Shown piece by piece: positions 1 to 7,246 of a stretch of 36,206 nucleotides of DNA (the first letter of the stretch is position 1; each line of letters begins with the position of its first letter). Source of the stretch: Pseudomonadota bacterium (GTDB taxonomy: Bacteria; Pseudomonadota; Gammaproteobacteria; Burkholderiales; Burkholderiaceae_C). Location of the stretch: positions 1 to 36,206 of the forward strand of contig JAJZUZ010000012.1 in assembly GCA_021845965.1 (NCBI GenBank), read 5' to 3'. The position numbers were made by a program, and so were the translations under genes. The notes beneath the pieces were generated by a model. That model had not been told where the DNA came from. It saw only the letters and a program-made list of their open reading frames with translations, and did no database searches.

Positions 1-49
1 AACAGCGCACGCAGAGACCCCGATTATCGCCAAAAATTTCAGCAACCGC

Positions 50-55
50 TAAAAT
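50..55 (+). promoter_or_regulatory. candidate -10 element for mnmG
   Basis: TAAAAT at 50-55, with TCGCCA (4 of 6 matches to TTGACA) 17 bases upstream at 27-32. This would start transcription near base 62 and leave a leader of about 60 bases before the mnmG ATG at 124. The assignment rests on motif match and spacing only. Bases 1-123 hold no coding region I can support. Confidence 0.35.
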
Positions 56-123
56 CACCACTTTCGGCGCCCGCCAGCGGGCGCTCGCCGGCGCAGGATG
101 CGCTCACTCTCCCCGGATTTTTC

Positions 124-2088
124 ATGCTCTACCCACAAGAATTCGACGTCATCGTCGTCGGCGGCGGCCATGCCGGCACGGAAGCCGCGCTCGCCGCGGC
201 GCGCATGGGCTGCAAGACGCTGCTGCTGACGCACAACATCGAGACCCTGGGCCAGATGAGCTGCAACCCGTCCATCGGCGGCATCGGCAAGGGCCATCTG
301 GTGAAGGAGGTGGACGCACTGGGCGGCGCCATGGCGATCGCCACCGACGAGGGCGGCATCCAGTTCCGTATTCTTAATAGTTCCAAGGGCCCGGCGGTGC
401 GCGCCACCCGCGCCCAGGCCGACCGCATTCTTTACAAGGCCGCCATCCGCCGCCGGCTGGAAAACCAGCCCAACCTTTGGTTGTTCCAGCAAGCGGTGGA
501 CGACCTGATGGTGGAGGGGGACCGGGTGGTGGGCGCCGTGACCCAGGTCGGCGTCCAATTCCGCAGCCGCACCGTGGTGCTGACGGCCGGCACCTTCCTG
601 GATGGGAAGATCCACGTCGGCCTGAACAACTACGCCGCCGGGCGCGCCGGCGACCCGCCGGCGGTCAGCCTGTCGCACCGCCTCAAGGAGCTGCAGCTAC
701 CCCAGGGGCGGCTGAAGACCGGCACGCCGCCGCGCATCGACGGCCGCAGCATCGACTTCTCCCAGTGCACCGAGCAGCCGGGCGACGGCATGCCCGGCGG
801 CGTGAACGAGGGGACCATGCCGGTGTTCAGTTTCATGGGCAGCGCCGCCCTGCACCCGCAGCAGCTGCCCTGCTGGATCACCCATACCAACGAGCGCACG
901 CACGAGATCATCCGCTCCGGCTTCGACCGCAGCCCCATGTTCACGGGCAAGATCGAAGGGGTAGGGCCGCGTTACTGCCCCAGTGTGGAAGACAAGATCA
1001 ACCGCTTCGCCGACAAGGACAGCCACCAGATTTTCCTGGAGCCCGAGGGTCTGACGACCCACGAGTACTACCCGAACGGCATCTCCACCAGCCTGCCGTT
1101 TGACATCCAGTACGCGCTGGTCCGCAGCATGAAGGGGCTGGAGAACGCGCACATCCTGCGCCCGGGCTACGCCATCGAGTACGACTACTTTGACCCGCGC
1201 GCCCTCAAGAGCAGTTTCGAGACCCGGCAGATCCAGGGACTGTTCTTCGCCGGGCAGATCAATGGCACCACGGGTTATGAAGAGGCGGCCGCCCAGGGTC
1301 TGTTCGCTGGCATCAACGCCGCCCTGCAGTGCCGAGGCGAGGCCGCCTGGCTGCCGCGCCGCGACGAGGCCTACCTGGGCGTGCTGGTGGACGACCTGAT
1401 CACCAAGGGCGTGACCGAGCCTTATCGCATGTTCACCAGCCGGGCCGAGTTCCGCCTGCAGCTGCGCGAGGACAACGCCGATATTCGCCTGACCGAGGCC
1501 GGCCGCCAGATGGGCCTGGTGGACGACGCCCGCTGGGACGCCTTCTGCCGCAAGCGCGACGCGGTGGCACGTGAAACCGAGCGCCTGAAAGCCACCTGGG
1601 TCAACCCGCGCATCCTGGCCGCGGCCGAAGCCGAGCGCGTGCTGGGCACCACGATCGAGCGCGAGTACAAGCTGTTCGACCTGCTGCGCCGGCCCGATGT
1701 CAGCTACGCCGGCCTCATGTCCCTGGATGGCGGCAAGTACGCCAGCCCCGACGTTTCACGTGAAACACTGGGCGCCCTGACGGACCCGGTGCTGGAGCAG
1801 GTCGAGATTGCGGCCAAATACTCCGGCTACATCGACCGCCAGAAGGACGAGGTCGAACGCGCCGCCTACTACGAGGGCCTGAAGCTGCCGGCTGATCTGG
1901 ACTACATGGCCGTCACGGCCCTGTCCATCGAGGCCCGGCAGAAGCTGCAGAAGCACCGCCCGGAAACTCTGGGCCAGGCCAGCCGTATCTCTGGCATCAC
2001 CCCGGCCAGCATTTCCCTGCTGCTGATCCACCTGAAAAAGAGCGGCTTCAAGGGTTTCGCCAAGCTCGAAGAAGCCGCGGCGGCATGA
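124..2088 (+). CDS. mnmG: tRNA U34 5-carboxymethylaminomethyl modification enzyme MnmG (GidA)
   Basis: MnmG works with MnmE to install the (carboxymethyl)aminomethyl group on wobble uridine 34 of certain tRNAs, using FAD, NADH and methylene-tetrahydrofolate in the cytoplasm. The 654-residue protein starts with the FAD-binding Rossmann motif [12 protein letters not shown] (about residues 11-22), followed by the family stretch [13 protein letters not shown] and, later, the [21 protein letters not shown] block. Length is normal for the family. The ATG at 124 puts the Rossmann fold at the expected distance from the N-terminus. The stop overlaps the rsmG start by 4 bases (ATGA), so the two are translationally coupled. 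A near-perfect parS site lies inside the gene at 1752-1767 and is read as part of the residues DVSRETLG. Its partner mnmE is at 29472. Confidence 0.97.
   Translation: MLYPQEFDVIVVGGGHAGTEAALAAARMGCKTLLLTHNIETLGQMSCNPSIGGIGKGHLVKEVDALGGAMAIATDEGGIQFRILNSSKGPAVRATRAQADRILYKAAIRRRLENQPNLWLFQQAVDDLMVEGDRVVGAVTQVGVQFRSRTVVLTAGTFLDGKIHVGLNNYAAGRAGDPPAVSLSHRLKELQLPQGRLKTGTPPRIDGRSIDFSQCTEQPGDGMPGGVNEGTMPVFSFMGSAALHPQQLPCWITHTNERTHEIIRSGFDRSPMFTGKIEGVGPRYCPSVEDKINRFADKDSHQIFLEPEGLTTHEYYPNGISTSLPFDIQYALVRSMKGLENAHILRPGYAIEYDYFDPRALKSSFETRQIQGLFFAGQINGTTGYEEAAAQGLFAGINAALQCRGEAAWLPRRDEAYLGVLVDDLITKGVTEPYRMFTSRAEFRLQLREDNADIRLTEAGRQMGLVDDARWDAFCRKRDAVARETERLKATWVNPRILAAAEAERVLGTTIEREYKLFDLLRRPDVSYAGLMSLDGGKYASPDVSRETLGALTDPVLEQVEIAAKYSGYIDRQKDEVERAAYYEGLKLPADLDYMAVTALSIEARQKLQKHRPETLGQASRISGITPASISLLLIHLKKSGFKGFAKLEEAAAA
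1752..1767. promoter_or_regulatory. parS centromere site 1 (inside mnmG)
   Basis: The central 14 bases are the perfect palindrome GTTTCACGTGAAAC. The 16-mer differs from the bacterial parS consensus TGTTTCACGTGAAACA only at its first base. ParB (gene at 5477) is expected to load here as a CTP-dependent clamp. The site is embedded in the mnmG reading frame. Confidence 0.9.
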
Positions 2089-2753
2089 GTGATGATCTGC
2101 TGCAGTCCCTGAAAGCGGGGGTGGCCGAACTCGGCTTGGCGCTGTCCGAGGCCCAGCTCGGCCAGTTGCTGGACTACCTGGCCCTGATCCAGAAATGGAA
2201 CAAGGTCTACAACCTGACCGCCGTGCGCGATCCGGCCGAGATGCTGACCCACCACCTGCTCGACAGCCTGGCCATCATCCGGCCGTTGCGACAGCAGCTG
2301 CAGGGCAGGGCGCCGGCGGACGGGCAGGGCTTCCGGCTGCTGGACGTCGGCTCCGGCGCCGGCCTGCCCGGCGTGGTCATTGCCATCTGCTGCCCGGACA
2401 TCGCCGTGAGTTGCGTGGACACGGTGGCCAAGAAAGCCACCTTCATCCAGCAGGTGGCCTTGACCCTGAAACTCCCTAACCTCAAGGGCCTGCACGCCCG
2501 GGTGGAAAACCTGGACGACCACCATGACGTGGTCAGCTCCCGCGCCTTTGCCTCCTTGGCCGATTTCGTGAGCTGGTCCCGTGAGGCCCTGGCGCCGGCG
2601 GGCCTCTGGCTGGCTATGAAGGGCAAGCATCCTGCCGATGAGTTGGCGGTGTTGCCGGCTGGGGTGGAGGTGTTTCACGTGGAACAACTTTCCGTGCCCG
2701 GCTTGGATGCGGAGCGGTGCATTGTCTGGCTGCGGCTTTCCTCTTCGGTCTGA
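2085..2753 (+). CDS. rsmG: 16S rRNA (guanine-527-N7) methyltransferase RsmG (GidB)
   Basis: RsmG transfers a methyl group from S-adenosylmethionine to N7 of G527 in 16S rRNA. The 222-residue protein has the N-terminal family block [26 protein letters not shown] (about residues 38-63), then the SAM-binding loop [13 protein letters not shown] (about residues 85-97), and later [10 protein letters not shown]. The start codon overlaps the mnmG stop, as in most proteobacteria. Near the C-terminus the DNA for VFHVEQ is a parS site (2671-2686). The last residues run to the edge of the palindromic region that begins just after the stop. Confidence 0.96.
   Translation: MSDDLLQSLKAGVAELGLALSEAQLGQLLDYLALIQKWNKVYNLTAVRDPAEMLTHHLLDSLAIIRPLRQQLQGRAPADGQGFRLLDVGSGAGLPGVVIAICCPDIAVSCVDTVAKKATFIQQVALTLKLPNLKGLHARVENLDDHHDVVSSRAFASLADFVSWSREALAPAGLWLAMKGKHPADELAVLPAGVEVFHVEQLSVPGLDAERCIVWLRLSSSV
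2671..2686. promoter_or_regulatory. parS centromere site 2 (inside rsmG)
   Basis: TGTTTCACGTGGAACA matches the parS consensus at 15 of 16 positions. It lies in the rsmG frame and encodes FHVEQ, a peptide often seen where parS overlaps rsmG. Confidence 0.9.
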
Positions 2754-2798
2754 CTGCTTTGCCTGCTGCGCTTTTGTAGCCCCCCACTCATCCCCCCG

Positions 2799-2830
2799 CC
2801 CTTCTCTACCCCCGCCGGGGTAGAGAAGGG
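2799..2830. terminator. perfect hairpin in the left palindrome arm, possible terminator
   Basis: A 14-bp stem starting CCCTTCTCTACCCC closes on a 4-base CGCC loop. It begins 46 bases after the rsmG stop. There is no clear T-tract, so a terminator role is only possible. The same hairpin is repeated at 3146-3177. Confidence 0.5.
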
Positions 2831-3145
2831 AGCCTGGATTTGATCTTGTCGCGCCGGCTACGCTTCTACGGCACGAGCCGTCGCCACCAACACTTGAAGC
2901 CAAGACTTCCAGGAGGCGGTCGTAGTCAACGGCTCCGCAACAAAATGCCACCGGCGGCGGTCGAACCGACCGGCCGCGTCCGAGTCCAGTCTTGTCTCGC
3001 TGCTGGCGCGCAGCTGCCAGCCCGGGGAGTACAGTCCCGTAGCCGTTGACTACGACCAGCTCCGGGAAATCGGGATACCCAAACCCAGTCCGCGACCTCT
3101 CGCGCCGTAGAAGCGCAGCCGGCGCGAAGAAGCAAAATCCAGGCT

Positions 3146-3177
3146 CCCTTCTCTACCCCGGCGGGGGTAGAGAAGGG
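3146..3177. terminator. perfect hairpin in the right palindrome arm
   Basis: Inverted copy of the hairpin at 2799-2830, with a 14-bp stem and a GGCG loop. It sits between the palindrome centre and the parS site at 3236. Terminator or protein-binding function is not shown by the sequence. Confidence 0.45.
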
Positions 3178-3235
3178 CGGGGGGATGAGTGGGGGATTAC
3201 AAAAGCGCCGCAGGCAAGAGCGCACGGGCCCAAAG

Positions 3236-3251
3236 TGTTCCACGTGAAACA
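3236..3251. promoter_or_regulatory. parS centromere site 3 (intergenic)
   Basis: TGTTCCACGTGAAACA matches the parS consensus at 15 of 16 positions. It lies just outside the right end of the long palindrome, about 90 bases before the exporter start. Confidence 0.9.
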
Positions 3252-3338
3252 AAAACAGGGCAAACCATCAGTCCGAATCGACAAGAACCCCAAAGAACCT
3301 GCCGTACACTCCCCTTTCCGATTCCCAATACAAAAAGC

Positions 3339-3953
3339 ATGTTCGGCGTAGCGGACTACGGCGCCTTCGTCGTCACCGTCATCATTTTCCTGCTGATCCC
3401 AGGCCCCGGCAATCTGGCGCTGCTCACCTCCACCAGCAAGGGTGGGGTGCGCGGAGGACTGGCCGCGACCCTCGGAGTCATCCTGGGCGACCAATGCCTG
3501 ATGTGGGCGGCGGTGGCCGGTGTGGCGGCATTGCTCATCGCCTACCCAGCCGCCTTCCATGTGCTGCAGTGGGCGGGCGCCATCTACCTGGCCTGGCTGG
3601 GCCTCATGATGTTGCTGGCCAAGCCGGGGGCCGGGCCGGTGCTACAGATCAAGACCGGCCACTACCTGCGCCAGGCCATGGTCATCACCCTGCTCAATCC
3701 CAAGGCCATCATGTTCTACCTGGCCTTCTTCCCGCTCTTCGTCGATCCGGCCACGCACCAGGGCCTGTTCACCTTCGGCTTCATGGCCGTGACGATCGCG
3801 GCCCTCACCTTTTTGTATGGCCTGGCCATGACCCTGCTCACGCACCACCTGGCCGGGCACCTGCGCGCCAACCCGCTGATCGGCCGCGTGCTCCAGAAAA
3901 TTGCCGGCCTCTGCCTGATCGGCTTCGGCCTGCGTCTTGCTTTCACCCGCTGA
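3339..3953 (+). CDS. LysE/RhtB-family amino-acid exporter
   Basis: A 204-residue integral membrane protein of the LysE/RhtB translocator family, which exports amino acids or related metabolites across the inner membrane by proton exchange. The N-terminus shows the family signature IPGPGNLALLTSTSKGGVRGGL (about residues 18-39). Later come LLNPKAIMFYLAFFPLFV and a C-terminal hydrophobic segment, giving the usual five to six helices. The ATG at 3339 is preferred to earlier in-frame starts because it gives the normal family length and because the upstream frame is low-complexity sequence through parS and the palindrome. No Shine-Dalgarno is obvious. The substrate cannot be told. It lies between rsmG and parA without an evident functional link to either. 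Confidence 0.88.
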   Translation: MFGVADYGAFVVTVIIFLLIPGPGNLALLTSTSKGGVRGGLAATLGVILGDQCLMWAAVAGVAALLIAYPAAFHVLQWAGAIYLAWLGLMMLLAKPGAGPVLQIKTGHYLRQAMVITLLNPKAIMFYLAFFPLFVDPATHQGLFTFGFMAVTIAALTFLYGLAMTLLTHHLAGHLRANPLIGRVLQKIAGLCLIGFGLRLAFTR

Positions 3954-3961
3954 TGTATATG

Positions 3962-4040
3962 GCCCCCACGCTTCTCACTTCGTGTACTGCGCTGCCCCCC
4001 CGAGGGGGCCGCAGTCGCCTTGGGACGGCCCGGCGGCGAC
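3962..4040. repeat. GC-rich intergenic repeat with two hairpins, probable terminator
   Basis: Between the exporter stop and parA. The first hairpin pairs ACTGCG (3986-3991) with CGCAGT (4010-4015) and inside it GCCCCC (3994-3999) with GGGGGC (4004-4009) around a CCGA loop. The second pairs GTCGCC (4014-4019) with GGCGAC (4035-4040). Sequences of this style (a CCCCCGAGGGGG core followed by a GGCCCGGCGGCG-like tail) are, from memory, dispersed in Comamonadaceae genomes. That assignment is recall, not a search result. It probably insulates parA from upstream transcription. Confidence 0.6.
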
Positions 4041-4074
4041 TGCTCCGACTACTCTAACTAACAGGGACGACTCG

Positions 4075-4860
4075 ATGGCGAAGATTTTCTGCATTGCCAA
4101 CCAGAAGGGCGGCGTCGGCAAGACCACCACCACCGTGAACCTCGCCGCCGGCCTGGCCAAGGTGGGGCAGCGTGTGCTCATGGTGGACCTGGATCCGCAG
4201 GGCAATGCCACCATGGGTTCCGGCGTGGACAAGCGCCAGCTCAAGCTCAGCCTGTACGACGTGCTGCTGGAGTCGGCCAGCATTGCCGAGGCACGGGTGA
4301 AGAGCGAAAAGCTCATCGAGGGCGGCTGCAGCTACGACATCCTCGGCGCCAACCGCGAACTGGCCGGTGCCGAAGTGGAGCTGGTCGATGTGGAGCGGCG
4401 CGAGCGCCGCCTCAAGGATGCCCTGGCCAAGGTGGATGCCGAGTACGACTTCGTGCTCATCGACTGCCCGCCCAGCCTGTCCATGCTCACCCTCAACGGC
4501 CTGTGCAGCGCGCACGGCGTCATCGTGCCCATGCAGTGCGAATACTTCGCGCTCGAGGGCCTGACGGACCTGGTGAACACCATCAAGCAGGTGCACGCCA
4601 ACCTCAACCCCGATCTGCAGATCATCGGCCTGCTGCGCGTCATGTTCGATCCGCGCGTCACGCTGCAGCAGCAGGTGAGCGACCAGCTCAAGGCACACTT
4701 TGGCGACAAGGTGTTCGACGCTGTCATTCCGCGCAACGTGCGGCTGGCCGAGGCTCCCAGCTACGGCGTGCCCGGCGTGGTGTTCGACCCGTCCTCCAAG
4801 GGCGCCCAGTCCTTCGTCGCCTTCGCCGAAGAGATGGTGGCACGTGTCAGGGCGATGTAG
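4075..4860 (+). CDS. parA: chromosome-partitioning ATPase ParA (Soj)
   Basis: ParA is a dimerising, DNA-binding ATPase that moves ParB-bound origins apart after replication. The 261-residue protein has the deviant Walker A motif KGGVGKTTTT (about residues 11-20), the A' motif MVDLDPQGNATMGSG and the Walker B stretch DFVLIDCPPSLSML. It lacks the long N-terminal DNA-binding extension of plasmid ParA proteins, so it is the chromosomal (Soj) type. The ATG at 4075 has AGGGA about 8 bases upstream. The longer frame upstream only covers the GC-rich repeat and was rejected. parB follows, separated by a hydrolase gene. Confidence 0.96.
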   Translation: MAKIFCIANQKGGVGKTTTTVNLAAGLAKVGQRVLMVDLDPQGNATMGSGVDKRQLKLSLYDVLLESASIAEARVKSEKLIEGGCSYDILGANRELAGAEVELVDVERRERRLKDALAKVDAEYDFVLIDCPPSLSMLTLNGLCSAHGVIVPMQCEYFALEGLTDLVNTIKQVHANLNPDLQIIGLLRVMFDPRVTLQQQVSDQLKAHFGDKVFDAVIPRNVRLAEAPSYGVPGVVFDPSSKGAQSFVAFAEEMVARVRAM

Positions 4861-4883
4861 TCGCTTGCTATCAATAACGTAGC

Positions 4884-5444
4884 ATGCACCCATCCAGCGT
4901 ATTGATTCTCCCGGGCTGGCACAACTCCGGCCCGGCGCACTGGCAGAGCCGCTGGGAGGCCGCCCACGGCTACACGCGCGTGCAGCAGCACGACTGGGAG
5001 CGCCCGCTGCGCGGCGACTGGCAGATGCAGCTGGAAGAAGCCGTGCTGCTCTGCCCGGAGCCTGCCGTGCTGGTGGCGCACAGCCTGGGCGTCATCCTGG
5101 TGGCCGCCTGGGCCGCCTACTCGCGCAACACCCATCGCGTCAAAGGCGCCCTGCTGGTGGCGCCTGGCGACGTGGCCCGCCACGAGACCCGGGCCCTGCT
5201 GCCAAGCTGGTGGCCCATCGAGCGCAAGCGCCTGCCCTTCCAGAGCATCCTGGTCGCCAGCCGCAACGACCCGCGCTGTCCCTTCAACCTGGCCACCGGC
5301 CTGGCCAAGGATTGGGGCGCGGAGCTGGTGGATGCCGGCCCTGCCGGCCACCTCAACGCCGATTCCCATCTCGGCGATTGGCCGGCCGGCCATGCGCTGC
5401 TTGACCGCCTGATGGCCATCGAGGCATCGCGGCCAACCCACTGA
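4884..5444 (+). CDS. RBBP9/YdeN-family alpha/beta hydrolase between parA and parB
   Basis: A 186-residue alpha/beta-hydrolase of the RBBP9/YdeN (DUF1234-like) family, predicted to be a serine hydrolase. The N-terminus VLILPGWHNSGPAHWQSRWE is typical. The nucleophile elbow is AHSLGV with Ser about residue 72, and the C-terminal catalytic His is in GPAGHLNADSHLGDWPAG. The natural substrate is unknown. The gene begins 23 bases after parA and ends 32 bases before parB, all on the same strand, so it very likely shares their transcript. No role in chromosome segregation is established for this family. The position may simply reflect conserved synteny in this bacterial group. Confidence 0.88.
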   Translation: MHPSSVLILPGWHNSGPAHWQSRWEAAHGYTRVQQHDWERPLRGDWQMQLEEAVLLCPEPAVLVAHSLGVILVAAWAAYSRNTHRVKGALLVAPGDVARHETRALLPSWWPIERKRLPFQSILVASRNDPRCPFNLATGLAKDWGAELVDAGPAGHLNADSHLGDWPAGHALLDRLMAIEASRPTH

Positions 5445-5476
5445 CGACCCATATAGAAGATAGAGAGCGAAACAAC

Positions 5477-6424
5477 ATGGTCACCAAGAAACCCAAGGGC
5501 CTCGGCCGCGGACTCGAAGCCCTGCTCGGCCCCAAGGTCGAGGACCGTCCCGCGGAACCCGCCCCCGCCGGCATGGAGCCGGTCGCCGGCCAGACCGGCA
5601 GCCTGAAGCTGGACGAACTCGTGCCCGGCATGTACCAGCCGCGCACGCGCATGGACGAGGGCGCGCTCTACGAGCTGGCCGAGTCCATCAAGGCGCAGGG
5701 CATCATGTCGCCCATCCTGGTGCGCAAGCTCAGCGAGGGGGCCGCCGCCGGCAAGTACGAAATCATCGCCGGCGAGCGGCGCTTCCGCGCTGCCAGACTC
5801 GCGGGCCTGGACAGTGTGCCCGTGCTGGTACGCGACGTGCCAAACGAGGCCGCCGCCGCCATGGCGCTGATCGAGAACATCCAGCGCGAAGACCTCAACC
5901 CGCTGGAAGAAGCGCAGGGCCTGCAACGCCTGATCCGCGAATTCGGCCTCACGCACGAACAGGCCGCCCAGGCCGTGGGCCGCTCGCGCAGCGCCGCCTC
6001 CAACCTGCTGCGCCTCTTGAACCTGGCCGAACCGGTGCAGGGCATGCTGATGGCCGGCGACCTCGACATGGGCCACGCGCGTGCGCTGCTGGCGCTGGAC
6101 CGCGCCACGCAGATCACCGCCGCCAACCAGATCACGGCGAAGAAGATGTCGGTGCGCGAGGCCGAGAACCTGGTCAAGAAGCTCGGCGCCGAGTTCAACC
6201 TCGCGCCGCAGAAGCCCGGCAAGGAAAAGTCGCGCGACATCCGCCGTGTGGAAGAAGAGCTGTCGGACCTGCTGACCGCCGAGGTGGAAGTGCGGGTGAA
6301 GAAGCGCGTCAAGCGCGCCGGGCGGGTGGAAGAGATGGGCGAGCTGAGCATCCAGTTCGGCTCGCTCGACGAACTCAACGGCCTGATCGACAAGCTGCGC
6401 CGCACCGGCGGCAACAGCCATTGA
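5477..6424 (+). CDS. parB: chromosome-partitioning protein ParB (Spo0J)
   Basis: ParB binds parS, spreads as a CTP-dependent sliding clamp and stimulates ParA. The 315-residue protein begins with the KGLGRGLEALLG peptide (residues 7-18), which is the usual ParA-interacting N-terminus. It continues with a ParB/Srx nucleotide-binding domain including GERRFR (99-104, the CTP-binding arginine patch) and ENIQREDLNP (133-142). A helix-turn-helix (about 158-179, LTHEQAAQAVGRSRSAASNLLRLL) recognises parS, and a C-terminal dimerisation domain follows. Three good parS sites occur 2.2 to 3.7 kb upstream. Family length is normal. Confidence 0.96.
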   Translation: MVTKKPKGLGRGLEALLGPKVEDRPAEPAPAGMEPVAGQTGSLKLDELVPGMYQPRTRMDEGALYELAESIKAQGIMSPILVRKLSEGAAAGKYEIIAGERRFRAARLAGLDSVPVLVRDVPNEAAAAMALIENIQREDLNPLEEAQGLQRLIREFGLTHEQAAQAVGRSRSAASNLLRLLNLAEPVQGMLMAGDLDMGHARALLALDRATQITAANQITAKKMSVREAENLVKKLGAEFNLAPQKPGKEKSRDIRRVEEELSDLLTAEVEVRVKKRVKRAGRVEEMGELSIQFGSLDELNGLIDKLRRTGGNSH

Positions 6425-6432
6425 CGACCAGA

Positions 6433-6463
6433 GGCCGGTCGGGCTGAGCCTGTCGAAGCCCCG
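6433..6463. repeat. short REP-like inverted motif downstream of parB
   Basis: GGGCTGAGCCTGTCGAAGCCC at 6441-6461 lies in the 56-base gap between parB and the next gene. I recall the core (GGCTGAGCCTGTCGAAGCC and its complement) as a very common dispersed intergenic repeat in proteobacteria. GGGCT/AGCCC at the ends can pair. Only one copy is visible in this window. Confidence 0.5.
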
Positions 6464-6480
6464 CACCCGCCAGGCACGCA

Positions 6481-7227
6481 ATGAACCTGCTCAAGCGTCT
6501 GCCCTGGCCCCTGCCAGCGCTCCTCAGCTGGGGGCTGTGCTGGCTGGCGCTCGCGCTGCTGCTGCGTGCCGGTGTGGGCACGCTCGCCGCGCTGGCCGCG
6601 GCCACCGCGATCGGCGTGGCGCTCAGCCTGCTGGGCACGAACTGGTGGCGCCGCCTGCTCATCGGCGCCGGCTTTCCGCTTTCCCTCCTGCTGGCCGGCG
6701 GCCTGGCCCTCCCGGCCTGGGGCTGGTTGTTGCCGATGGCCTTGCTGGCGCTGATCTACCCGCTGAATGCCTGGCGCGATGCGCCGCTGTTTCCCACGCC
6801 GGCAAACGCGTTAAACGAACTGCCCGGCGTGGCGCCGCTGGAGCCGGGCGCCAAGGCGCTGGACGCCGGCTGCGGCCTCGGCCACGGCCTGGACGCACTC
6901 CGCCAAGCCTACCCGCTGGCCGAACTGCACGGCATCGAATGGAGCCGCCCTCTTGCCTGGCTGTGCGCACGTCGCTGCCCGTGGGCGCATGTGGAACGCG
7001 GTGACATCTGGCAGGCCGACTGGTCGGGCTACGACCTGGTCTATCTCTTCCAGCGGCCGGAGAGCATGCCGCGCGCGATGGAGAAGGCGAGGGTGGAGCT
7101 CAAACCCGGGGCGTATCTGGTGAGCCTGGAGTTCGAGGCGGTGGGGTGGACAGCGCTGGCCAAATTAGGAGGCACTCGGGAAAAGCCGGTGTGGGTATAT
7201 CGACCGATCGACGGTGCCTCGATTTGA
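6481..7227 (+). CDS. membrane-anchored class I SAM-dependent methyltransferase
   Basis: A 248-residue protein in two parts. Residues about 8-92 are strongly hydrophobic, with three to four candidate membrane helices. From residue about 117 there is a class I methyltransferase fold with the SAM loop ALDAGCGLGHGLDAL and the acidic residue in LHGIEWS. Later strands are shortened, as in small methyltransferases. The substrate is unknown. It follows parB by 56 bases on the same strand and may be cotranscribed if the REP-like motif between them does not terminate. Its 3' end converges on the patatin gene with 19 bases between stops. No strong Shine-Dalgarno is visible before the ATG. Confidence 0.75.
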   Translation: MNLLKRLPWPLPALLSWGLCWLALALLLRAGVGTLAALAAATAIGVALSLLGTNWWRRLLIGAGFPLSLLLAGGLALPAWGWLLPMALLALIYPLNAWRDAPLFPTPANALNELPGVAPLEPGAKALDAGCGLGHGLDALRQAYPLAELHGIEWSRPLAWLCARRCPWAHVERGDIWQADWSGYDLVYLFQRPESMPRAMEKARVELKPGAYLVSLEFEAVGWTALAKLGGTREKPVWVYRPIDGASI

Positions 7228-7246
7228 GAAACTGCGCCCCGGTGGC

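Larger units (their letters stand above)
2754..3222. repeat. long imperfect palindrome between rsmG and the LysE-type exporter
   Basis: This stretch holds no gene I can support. Its left part (2754-2872) and right part (3104-3222) are inverted copies about a single centre near 2988. Paired positions sum to 5976 with no insertions or deletions, and mismatches are few. A further inner pair GGTCGTAGTCAACGGCT at 2918-2934 and 3041-3057 continues the symmetry with a one-base shift. About 106 bases in the middle (2935-3040) are not symmetric. Each arm carries its own perfect 14-bp hairpin. ORFs running through it are palindrome artefacts. It could be two oppositely oriented copies of a dispersed intergenic repeat, or one inverted duplication. 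Confidence 0.85.

Noticed and set aside
1563-1578. Additional parS-like site in mnmG
   Set aside because: Only 12 of 16 matches, with just the right half and CACGTG intact. Probably not functional.
2754-3222. Palindrome as a mobile element (MITE)
   Set aside because: No target-site duplication could be identified at its ends and no transposase is near, so only repeat status is claimed.
2926-3252. Minus-strand ORF across the palindrome that reads MFHVEH...
   Set aside because: It lies in the inverted repeat, is low-complexity and mirrors the reading of rsmG's end. No start signal or family match. It is an artefact of the palindrome.
4837-4850. CACGTG at the end of parA as another parS
   Set aside because: The flanking bases do not match the parS arms, and other CACGTG occurrences (for example 13012, 16457, 17691, 18670) fail likewise.
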